From the NCBI GenBank assembly GCA_036898135.1, contig CM072512.1:15998597-16062596 (forward strand): 64,000 bases of DNA. The letters are read 5' to 3'. Position numbers and translations under genes: made by a program. Under the pieces are notes generated by a model. It saw nothing but the letters and a program-made list of their open reading frames with translations, did not search any database and was not told where the DNA came from. Position 1 is the first letter of the stretch; each line of letters begins with the position of its first letter. Of this stretch, positions 10,701 to 20,900 are shown one piece after another. Source of the stretch: Oncomelania hupensis (lineage: Eukaryota; Mollusca; Gastropoda; Littorinimorpha; Pomatiopsidae).

Positions 10701-13700
10701 GCTGCTAAATATCTTAAGCTATGCATTGTGTTGAGGGATTGGTGTTGTTGGTCATCATTTTGGTCTTCTCTGCACTTATTTCCATTCCATAGCCTAGGCT
10801 CTGGAGGTGGTGTCAAACCTCCGTATCAGCTGTTCAAGTTCTTGTTCCTCTCCAGCCAATTTTTCATCGATGTCATCCACAAAACGGAGGTTGAAGATTG
10901 CTCTACACCCTATGAGGACTGTGCCTTCGTGATCTGCAAGGGCATCTGACATGATGCGCTCTAGGAAGATGTTAAAGAGTGTTGGAGAGAGTAGGCATCC
11001 TTGACGCACACCGATTGTTGCTCTGAACCAGTTTACGATGGCGGTGCTGTGGAGGACTGCACTGATAGCCTTGTCTTACAGGCTTTTGATAATTTCAATA
11101 ATTTTAGGGTTGATGTTGTACACTCTCATAGTTGCCGACAGAGCTGCATGCCTGACTTGGTCAAACGCTTTCTTGAACTAGTCTACAAACACATGATATA
11201 GATGTTGTTGATGCTGTAGGTGTTTCTCGCAGATTATTCTGAGATTATTCTTTTATTATTCTTTTCTTTTAATGTCACAAAAAAAAATGAAAACAAACAC
11301 AAAACTATGAGATATGGCATCTGGTTCATATGGCAGTTTATTTTCGAATGCTTGACATTTTATGTAGATAACTGATAAGACAGTCCACCAAATAAGAAAA
11401 TGAAATTGAAAGTACTTGTCATCTCCAGTTTATTACTCAGAATACATCAATTGTGTCTCCTTAATTTATTATTCAGCATACAGCAATTGTCCTCTTAATT
11501 GCGTAAAACTTGTGAGCAGTCAGGGGTTAATAAATAAAATTATGTGCATTTTGGTTTCCCTAATATAAGTAATAGTAACATGTTATCTTGACTTTGTTTT
11601 AACTGCAATCATTTTGTGCATTGACAGGAATATCTGGCAAGTCCCAGATCCTTTTTGCTTTGGTGTTCCTCACAAGATACCTGGATCTGTTCACAACCTT
11701 CATCTCGCCATACAACACCGTCATGAAAGTCTTTTTCATCGGCTCATCCCTGTTCACCGTCTACCTTATGTTCTCCAAATTCAAGGCCACTTATGATTCA
11801 AACCATGACACTTTTCGAGTGGAGTTCTTGGTCGTCCCTGTTGGTGGACTGGCTTTCCTTGTTAACCACGAGTTTGCTCCCATGGAGGTGGGTTGTAAAG
11901 AGTGAAAGAAAGAAACATTGTTTGTTTCCGAAAGATGTGATTTCTAACTACTTTTCACTGGTAAGACATGATCTTGCATAATATTTTGCATTTGTTGCAA
12001 TAAAATATAAATAAATTATGAAGGGGAGTTTCTTCATATCTCAAAACTGTAAGGGGATGACATCCTCACCCTTCAGCATCAACCAAAATTTTACAGAGTT
12101 TTAATACCTAAAAAAAATGTGGTAGAGAGTACATAAAAATTCCATGCACCAAGATACAGTAACTGAGATAAGAGCAAATGGTTTTCCCATGATTCTTGCA
12201 AATGAACCTTGATCGTTTTGCATGTACAAATCAATGTCCAGTTTACAAATAAATAATCCAATTCAAATATCATCTAAGATTTCAATTTTGGGGCATGTAT
12301 TTGTTTGGCTCTCTCTCAAACTTATGTCATGAAAGAATAATCTTTTTAAAAAAAAAAAGCCCACTGAATAGATAGTATTTTTGACTCGCATGCACAGCAA
12401 TGTGAGTCTATGTACTCGCCCAACAAAAAAAATTTTCAAGATTTTGCCAAATCTGTGTCAGAAGAGGCCTAAATAGTCCCAAAATTATCTATTTTTTAAA
12501 AGGTTCTGTCCGTCTTTCTGCCGTCTAAGCAAAAACTTTATTAAAGTGGCTAAATACTCTGAGCCTATTTCAACTATCACAACCAAGCTTGGTAAGATAG
12601 TGTGTTCTTATAAGACCTCGAAAATGATCAGTGAATGAATGACTTCACTGCAAGGTCAAGGTCACAGGGTCATCAAAAATAGGTCATCGTACAATGGATG
12701 GCTGATTATTTAACACATAGTTCGCAACAACATTGGGTTCTTTGATCAGATATGCATGAAAGATCACATGAGGGTGAAGTGAATGAATGACTTCACTTCA
12801 AGGTAAAGATAACAGGGTCATCAAATGTTAGTAAAAAAAAATTTTTTTTACAATTTTTCACAAAATTTCACTTTTTTTCTAGCTATTATTAATATTGAAC
12901 TTATGATTCTTTGATGCATGATAGATATATCAATGAGACACACATACTATGCAAAATTTTGTCAACCTCACTCCAAGGTCAAGGTCACCGGACTATCAAA
13001 TTCGTTTTGTATAGGTACTTTGAAGTGAACGTGACCCTAAGCTATGAGAGATAGGTCAAAACTTGTTGTAATTAGAGGTGAAAGATTGATATTTCATATA
13101 TGTTCCGTTTTTTAGTTGATCTTGAAGATCAAGGTCATTTTAGGCCATGCAAAAACATACAAAGAAAAGGCAGTGGAATGACTGAATTTAACCTTTTAAT
13201 AAGAAAATGGGGTTCTTTGATCATACATATGTATACCCATGAGACCTCATAAATGATCAGTGAAAGAACTTCACTTCAAGGTCAAGGTCACATCAACAAA
13301 TGGTAGTCAAAAAATGACAATTTTTCACAAAATTTCACTTTTTTTCTAGGTTATTAATATTGAACTTATTCTTTGATTCATGATAGATATCAATGAAACA
13401 CACCTCACTTCAAGGTCACTAGAGCTGTCCAAAGTCAGTCAGTTTGAAGTCCAAATTTGTTGTATTTAGGGATGATAATCTTTCATATTTGTTCCATTTT
13501 TGTGTTGATCTTGAAGCTCAAGGTCATTTAGGCCTTGCAAAATCATACAAAAACTAGGTTACCGTACAGTGGAATGGCTTTTTATTTAACCCATGGATAG
13601 TATGCAACAACATTGAGTTACTTGATCAGATATGTATGAAAGATCACATGAGGGTCAAGGTCATCCAAAGGTCAAGGTAACTGAAGATCAAGGTCACTGT

Positions 13701-14615
13701 TTTTTGGGCATAATAAAACTTTTGCTGTAGTTTATTTTATAGTACATGAATGTATTTGGAGCCCAGGTCAAGATCATTTCAAGGTCAAGAGCATAGAAAG
13801 ATCAAAGTCAGTATTTGCATTTTGTTTTTTTTTCTGGGCACTCATTTTTATGTTAAATATTGAGAGTTTCACTTAGAGCATGCCAGTCATATGGGTTTTT
13901 TTTCCTTCTAGTTGATGTAATTTATTTCATGCAGTCGTCAGTTTTTATTTTATTCCGATTCATGTGTTTGATTAATCTCCCTATTAAATGATGACTGATG
14001 TTTGTCTCAGATCCTTTGGACATTCTCCATCTATCTGGAGTCTGTGGCCATTCTGCCTCAGTTGTTCATGGTGAGCAAGACTGGTGAAGCCGAGACTATC
14101 ACCTCTCACTACCTCTTTGCCCTGGGCTCTTACCGTGCTCTCTACATTTTCAACTGGGTCTACCGCTACTACTTCGAAGGCTTCTTCGACTTGATAGCTG
14201 TGGTGGCTGGATGTGTACAGACCATCTTGTACTGCGACTTCTTCTACCTTTACATCACCAAAGGTAATTAAATTGTAAAATGATGTTAGCCGTTTACAGT
14301 TAATAGCTTAGAGATGCTGGTTTTAGAGGGAGTTTGTGCTGGTTTTAGTGTGAGTTTGTAAGTGTTCAAATTCATATTTTGTATGATTAATAGGTTGTAG
14401 TGTTCTGAATCCATCCAGACTACATGACGACTTCTATGGCTTTAGTGTAGGGAAATTTGATTTCAATTTTGTCCACTCTTGTGTTCTACAGCTGCAGAAA
14501 ATGCTATGAATTTTAAGAACTAAAACTTGTATGCAAGAATGTTACATTTTGTAACATTTTGATTTTCTTGTCTGTTTCAGTATTGAAGGGAAAGTCGCTG
14601 AAATTGCCAGCATAA
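7766..14615 (+). CDS. KDELR: ER lumen protein-retaining receptor (KDEL receptor), 4 exons, 212 aa
   Basis: The product is the seven-helix Golgi/ER receptor that binds K/H-D-E-L tails of escaped ER chaperones and returns them in COPI vesicles. Exons are 7766-7856, 11628-11887, 14011-14263 and 14581-14615. All junctions are GT-AG and the summed length of 639 nt gives 212 aa, the family length. Recognisable blocks are the start [42 protein letters not shown]-equivalent [11 protein letters not shown] at the exon 2 end, [39 protein letters not shown] and the lysine-rich COPI-type C-terminus KGKSLKLPA. The start is chosen because the N-terminus matches the family exactly. Intron 1 (3.8 kb) and intron 2 (2.1 kb) are filled by repeats. 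Which vertebrate paralogue (1/2/3) it matches best cannot be told; invertebrates usually have one. Confidence 0.97.
8895..9172 (+). pseudogene. Possible transposase N-terminal remnant in KDELR intron 1
   Basis: Short + strand pieces read like the acidic N-terminus of piggyBac-type transposases ([14 protein letters not shown], then in another frame [35 protein letters not shown] and stop). Flanking TTAA ends are not convincing here, so assignment rests on resemblance in composition to the better preserved remnants in DAGLB introns. Confidence 0.3.
9694..9836. repeat. Tandem duplication of ~65-75 bp
   Basis: Two adjacent copies start ACAGCTCTTGAAATGTTTTA and end GGAAGAGAAATAACAC. The second carries a ~12-bp insertion (CAGACATAGATG region). 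It lies in KDELR intron 1. Confidence 0.85.
10127..11255 (-). mobile_element. LINE copy in KDELR intron 1, includes RT motifs A-C
   Basis: On the - strand this copy extends further 5' than the others. It shows RT motif A (YHVFVD, then a stop in place of a residue, then FKKAFDQV), motif B ([16 protein letters not shown]), a motif C altered to FVDDID, and the C-terminal basic region. The tail is TATCCTATCC at 10127-10140. Stops and a damaged motif C make it inactive. The 5' boundary near 11255 is approximate. Confidence 0.85.
12379..13911 (+). repeat. TCAAGGTCA-rich interspersed repeat, copy A (KDELR intron 2)
   Basis: The element starts TTTTGACTCGCATGC, with a nearby GTGAGTC that can pair with GACTC, and ends near CCTTCTAG. 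It contains about ten copies of TCAAGGTCA or close variants, spaced irregularly. The same family occurs at 15239-16083, 19641-19975 and 55486-56662 (reverse). No ORF is visible. The copies at 16083 and 55486 end GGGCTTTGCCCTTCTAG, i.e. a short hairpin followed by CTAG, which resembles Helitron 3' ends. That classification is an inference. Confidence 0.75.
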
Positions 14616-15238
14616 ATGAACTTAAAGCATCTCACACCAGCTACATCATCAGAATGGAATGGATGAGGGTTTATAAGGCAGTACAGTCCAGATACTTTCT
14701 GTCACTAGTCTGCATTAAAGTGTGCTTGTGACAATGTAGGTTTGATGGGATAAATGGTAAAGGATAAAATGAAGGCCGAGGTGTATTGATCAAGGGGCAA
14801 GTAGTTCTGTGTGGTGAAATAAATGTCACACAGCCTTCATGAATGGAAACTGTTTCTGTTGATGTCTGTCTTAGAATAAGAACAGAAACAGGCAATAGTT
14901 CCATCATGAAGAAGCAGGATCACTTGTTCTATATGGGAAAGTTATTAATTTTGTGCTATTTGAATGTGGTGTTGAGTGTGATCATCTCATGAACTGTAAC
15001 TCAATTGTCCATGTTTGAATTTGTGTTTGTCTTGATTACAGTAATCTGTAACTTTATAGATCTTTGATCTTCCATATATTTCTTTCTCTGCCTACATTTT
15101 AATGTTTAAAAAGTACTAGTACATGGGCTGTCATAGAGAAGCATTTCTATAGTCGTTGCATGTTGTAATTTCATCTGCATGCCAGTTTTTGTATAAAACA
15201 AATGCCATTTTAGTAGTGAGAGTGTATGTATGGTGATT

Positions 15239-16083
15239 TTTTGACTCCCGTGCAGAACATTGTGAGTCTATGTACCCCCACCCCCAAAATTTTCAGATTT
15301 TTTGTAAATCTGTGTGAAAGAAGTCCTAAATAGTCCAAAAATGATAAAGAAAAAAAATTCTGTCAATCCATCCATATGTCGGCAAAAAATTTAAAGTGGC
15401 TAAGTACTCTGCGCCTATTTCAACTATCACTACCAGACTTGGTAAGATGGTGTGTACTCATGAGATCTCGAAAATGGTCAGTGAATGAATGACTTCACCG
15501 CAAGGTCAAGGTCACAGGGTCATCAAAAATAGGTCATCGTACAGTGGATGGCTGATTATTGAACCTACAGTATGCAAAATTGGGTTACACATTAGCTCAA
15601 TGCCTATGTGAGCAGCACTCTTAGGTTCTCCCACATTTTGCTGGCTGCGGGCTATTTATAGCTTGCCTACACCCTCCCTTTCAGTGAAAGGAAAGGAAAG
15701 AAGAGCACCGGCGAAGCTATTTATAGCTAGCCTGGCTGAACTAACTTCAAAACCTGGTTGAGTCGGTGTGTTTAATCAGATATGCATGAGAGATCACATG
15801 AGGGTCAAGATCATCCCAAGGTCAACGTCAGGGTCATCTCAAGGCCACCATTATTTTGTTGTTTTTTGGCACAATACAACTTTTGCTGTACTTTATTTGA
15901 TAGTACATGAGTGTATTTGCAGCCAGAGGTCAATGTCATCTCGATGTCACGAGCATAGAAAGATCAAAGTCAGTATTACTTTGCATTTTAATGCAACCAT
16001 TTAATTTTTTGGCACTCATTTTTATGTTAAATATTGCGAGTTCCATGAGGAGCATGTGAGTCATATGGGCTTTGCCCTTCTAG
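15239..16083 (+). repeat. TCAAGGTCA-rich interspersed repeat, copy B
   Basis: This is a shorter copy of the family seen at 12379. It has the same GACTCNCRTGC start and the best preserved 3' end (GGGCTTTGCCCTTCTAG at 16067-16083). It is interrupted by a MITE at 15587-15772. Confidence 0.75.
15587..15772 (+). mobile_element. MITE copy 1, nested in repeat copy B
   Basis: This ~185-bp element has inverted ends (ACACATTAGCTCAA...TTGAGTCGGTGTG). Internally it has CCCACATTTTGCTGGCTGCGG, two GCTATTTATAGC palindromes and CCTTTCCTTTC/GAAAGGAAAGG-type sequence. A reverse-oriented copy lies at 46593-46792. Confidence 0.8.
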
Positions 16084-16187
16084 TGGAAATGCTTGTTTTT
16101 GATTGTTGCAATTTGCATTAGAGGTTAAGTTTGTTTTTATTTAGTTTAAAATATTTGTTTTCATGTTTGTACATTTTTGTATTGAAA

Positions 16188-16288
16188 GTTGTTGGGGCAC
16201 CACAGAATATGCTGGTTAAACGATCATCTGTGGTGTCCCAAAGTCTTTCGAGCTATGGAATAGGACAGTAGGATAGGACAGGACATCA
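16188..16288. mobile_element. LINE 3'-end fragments in inverted arrangement
   Basis: GGGGCACCACAGA is followed closely by GGTTAAACGATCATCTGTGGTGTCCC and an AGGATAGGA tail. It is two short oppositely oriented pieces of the LINE family 3' end. Confidence 0.7.
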
Positions 16289-17358
16289 CATTTTTGTACC
16301 AAGCATGCGTGCAGTGCAAATATGAAATGTTAAAGATTGTAACAACTAACAGATTTATTCATTTTTAATTTATCAAAATTATATTTATTGTTACTGTACA
16401 GATGTTCACATGTGATCTTGCAAATGAAAGGCGAAGGTCTTTAATTCTTTTTTATATTGGAAAAAAAAGTTTAACATGTGCTTGTTAGAAATGGATGTGA
16501 TGCCGTTAAAACATTCATTTTGATGCCTCGTGTAAAAAAATTTTTTTTTTAAAAATTGTACTATACTTGTAAACAGTTCATTGATGTATTGTAATGTGTA
16601 TAGCTCGTTAGGAATGTGGCTTTTTTTTCTCTCTAATTTTTTGCAGTGGTTTTGATTTTGGAGTGTTATGGTAAAGAGGGTATTTGATTTGATTTTGCTT
16701 TTTTTTTTTCATTCTTATTTTCAGGTGCTTTCATGATGAGCGTTATTCACCTAATTACCTTCAGCACAACAGCAATATCACCTGAGCTTGTTTTTTTAAA
16801 GTATGTCCATTTATTTTAAAACAAACTACGAACACAAACCAGGGTTTTCAGCAACTGAAAGGTTGCTAGAAATTGTTTTGGGATTATCTTTTTTTTTTTC
16901 TGTGCCTAGTCCTTATTCATTTGTTTATATCTATTTACTTAAATGTATGGTTTACAAATTGTTTTTCTTGGTTTTGTGGCAGACAGGTTTTTGTTTTATG
17001 TATAATCTAAAAGCAATTTTAGGTCGTTTAACTTGTGTGTCAACAGGAAGAAAAAATTCAGTATTTTGATATAGCTCCTTCAAAACACCAACGCAAGTGA
17101 AAACATCTGTGGATGTAAAAAATATCCGTACGTGCAAACATTTTAAAGCACTTTTTCAGTTGCATTAGTACGACTATTTATCCATTTATAATGTTGCATG
17201 GTCTCGGCTGAACATTTAAATGTTGCATTACATGGTTTGCATGTCCACATGAATGGTGAAGGTTGGCAGTGTTAATTATACAGTAAAGCAGATGCCATGA
17301 TTGTGAGAAAGAACAGTGGCATTCAACAGTTGCATGTCAGAGTTTGCAAGGTGCGTAC
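16289..17358. other. Interval without recognisable coding sequence
   Basis: AT-rich sequence with poly-T runs. No exon, SINE head or LINE motif was identified. It may be part of a long KDELR 3' UTR. Confidence 0.4.
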
Positions 17359-17428
17359 AATAAATTTTGTCAGGCATTATTAACAAAATAAAGTTCTAAG
17401 TTACACAAAATATTGCCTTTAAGTTTGC

Positions 17429-17434
17429 TTTATT
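17429..17434 (-). terminator. Candidate POLG2 poly(A) signal
   Basis: TTTATT on the + strand reads AATAAA on the - strand, 483 bp downstream of the POLG2 stop codon. The nearest opposing KDELR AATAAA is at 17387-17392. Confidence 0.4.
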
Positions 17435-17644
17435 GAATGCAATAACTCCTATCATAAGTTAGAAATGAGAGGTTACATGTGAACTTCATGATTGATTTAT
17501 CCGTTTCCACCTTTGACCACAAATTCACACAAAAGCACATTAAACTTTGCATCCACCACCTGAGACCCAGACACCTCAGAAGAAAAATCTAATATCAACA
17601 AACACAAAATACTGAGATAAAAAAAATATTGGAAGAACGGAACG

Positions 17645-17760
17645 GAAAACGATGCTTAACGTCCTATTGCATGAGCGTTAAGGACGATCACCACGTCGCC
17701 ACCCTGACAACAATGACCATCATCATCATATCAAAAATGAGATCCAACGGATCTTTAATA
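17645..17760 (+). repeat. Dispersed repeat, inverted partner at ~25908-26020
   Basis: The block containing AACGTCCTATTGCATSAGCG, TTAAGGACGATCACCACGTC and GCCACCCTGACAACAATGA is found in reverse complement at about 25908-26020. Both copies lie in the POLG2 locus: this one in the 3' flank or UTR, the other in intron 1. Confidence 0.75.
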
Positions 17761-17916
17761 TTGGAAGACCATAAGTAATCAGAAGATGCTTCACTAGTAG
17801 AAAACAAAATTCAGCGGTGTGCAGTATTGTATAAGATAAATAACTATCAGCCGTGTTTTTGCATCCATATTCAGAGATCATTCCATGGCTGGCATCTGTT
17901 TCATCACAACCATGGC

Positions 17917-20900
17917 TCAGGTTGTTTTATGAGCACCAATATTTTGTGCCAAAAGTGACTGAAGAGTGGACACATGTTCTTGTTGCTGAAAATGAAGATT
18001 AAGATTAATCAAATGGTTTTTAATTTAAAAACAATAAAATGTAACAAATTACATTAATTCTTTTACTGCCAAATATGACTTGTCAATTTTCATCGACTTC
18101 ACAGGGTCATTATCAATTGGACAAAGATTTGTGGGAAATGAACATGCTTTGACGCCATCTGACAACATGACCCCATTATGTCAAAAAATGCTGGGGGGTT
18201 ACCCCCATTGGGGTGCCGGGGGTTTCAGTATAAATAGTATCCCCACTTTCTGGAAATTTAGTGCTTTAAATTCCCACTGTCGCTGTCTTTCTCATTTGCT
18301 CTTTCTCATTCCTGCTCTTTTCTATCAATCTGCTATACTATCGTCTTCTTCGCTAGACCAGTCTCCTACCTTTTTTTTTTGAAAACTCTTCCGGGACAAG
18401 ACTCCTTGTTTGTGTATGAGGTCTGTTGGATCAGCTTGGGAATATTGGACGCTTTCTGCCAGGTGGTCACTATTATTTAGCAATGTAGGCATTTTATATG
18501 TATGTGTTTTGTTGATAATTTATAATGATGTTTGTATTCTATTTTATTTTTGTAAGCGGGGGTTCGATAAGTTGGGGTGAAGCCTCAGCCATCCCCTGCG
18601 TGGGATGTCTTTATTGTAAAGTGACTGGCTGGTGGAGGGCTTTCAGTTTTCCCACTAGGGTTGTTTCAGCAGATCTTTTATGCGGATTGGGGGTTGTCCG
18701 GTCCTGATTTGGCTCGGAAGAGTCCGCTGGACCTAAAGCAACAATTATGTAATGTAATGTAATGACTATGTTGGCCCACAAGCAAGTCAGCTTATATGGA
18801 CTATAGCGGAAACTGACACTATTATATACAAAAAGCAACGATCTGTAACTGGCATACATGCTCACATGCTACACCATACATAAGTATTAAGAAACACATT
18901 CATCACTCAAGCAGTTGGTTTAAAATGCAGGTAGATTGGTACTGAAGAACAGAAAGTAAATCAGTTTTGCATTTTGGAATTTAGATGGTGGTAATTAATT
19001 TTTTTTAGTTCACTAGTTCTTATTGTACATAATTATGGACCAGTACAAAAACACAGGTAGTGTAATCATTGCTTTGGATGCAAATAAAATAGTTATATTT
19101 GCTCTGAGCTCACACAATTTCAAGCATTTATCTGCAATTGTGTTGGAGATACATGTATGTTATAAATAATAAAGAAAGGGAGCTCACTCGATCAATACTA
19201 CATTGCTGACTAGTATAACAAAATTTAAATTGAATTGGAACTGAAAGAAAAAATAATCTAATGTTACAGAAAATATAGTTGCAGTCCCACCTTTAGGCGT
19301 GTATCCCTGCTACGTATGGTGATGATTCCTGAGTCTAATGTCTGATCACTCATCACAGCTGTAAATGGCACTCCCAGCTCATCGTTCCTGTTCAAATAAT
19401 AATAACATTAAATAGTATTGACATGAAATACGATTTTCATTAAAAAATGATTACATAATAAAATTATCAGTGCTCATACATGCAGTATTTAGGAAAGAAG
19501 CAAAACTTCTGACAACCAAACAAAAACTCACAGGCACCAAGAAGACTAGATTAAAGATTGTTTGAAGAGTGTATTTAACACTTTGGATAAAGTTTCAGAG
19601 TTCTGTAAGTCAATATAGGATACTGCAAAAAAATAACAGTTTTTCACTCACATGCATAGCAATTTTGAGTCTTTGTACTCACCCGTCCACCCATCCCAAA
19701 AAAAAAAATCCAGATTTTTGCAATTCTTTGCAAGATAAGTTCTAAATAGTCCAAAAATGACATTGAAAAAAAAGTCAGTCCGTCTGTCTATGCAAAACTT
19801 TAAACTACTATTACAACTATCAAAACCAAACTTGGTAAGATGATGTACATCCATGAGAACTTATAAATGATAAGTGAACAAAGACTTCACTTCAAGGTCA
19901 AGGCCTAAGGGTAAACAAAGGTTAGTGAACAAATTAAAAATTTTCACAAAATGTTACTTTTTTTTTCTAGGTTTTTGAACTGTTTCAGTGCTTTTAACAC
20001 TATTCAGCCTCATTTAATGGCAGATCAGCTTTTAAGATGAATGTTTCAGCTCCACCATTCTCTGGATCATGGACTATTTGATGAAGAGGCCTCAGTTTGT
20101 GAAGATGGGACACAACCTAGTGTCGGAAACTGTGTACACCAGGGGTATCAAACTCAAATTATCCAGGGCCACAGGAGGTAGAGTCTGGGTGAGACTGAGC
20201 CGCATCAAGTATTCCACAATGTTAACGGCATGATATCCTTAGTAAGAAAATAACATTCTTGGTAATATAAAATAAAAATAGTCAGCTTATAAATGCTATG
20301 AAAATAATGAGCTTCTGGTAAACAAAGACAAAAAAGCATAAAATAAAAATATGGCTATTCCCACTAGCAATTTTAAAACTAAAATGTGTTCAAACAGAAT
20401 GCAGGAGCAGACAATATTTATGAATTACTAATATGAAAAAAGATGCTATTTTATGAAAAATGCATTTTGATTTTTTTTTTTTAAATCGTAGAAAAGGCCT
20501 TTTTGACTAAACCTGTTTTAAAAATGACAGGCTTGGAATTTCACTCACTCGTCACTCGTACACACTAGCGGTAAGTTTATTACTTTATTGTTGCCTGTAT
20601 TACTTTATTATTCCTGTTGCTTCGTCATAGTCCATGCATTTTTTTTAGCCTTTTACTGAGTGAATGTTTGTAATTGTATTTTCTTACACATTTATTGCAA
20701 TTTGCTGTAGCACTTTCAGCAAAGCATGTCTTAATTACGGTTGTGTATTATCCACTAACTGACTTTTAACACTTTTGATATATGTATTTATACAACATTC
20801 GAAGCATGTTTTCTCAAAACTGCACTTTGGAAATGCTTGTCTCATAAAATGCTATAAAATAAAAACTTTAAGTCCGATTTTAAAATGGTTTTTACCTTTA

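Larger units (their letters stand above)
14616..17392 (+). other. KDELR 3' region and probable 3' UTR with AATAAA signals
   Basis: No further coding exon is visible after the stop. AATAAA hexamers occur at 17359-17364 and 17387-17392. If these are used, the 3' UTR is about 2.8 kb and contains the repeat copy at 15239-16083. Earlier cleavage is possible because the region is AT-rich. Confidence 0.4.
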
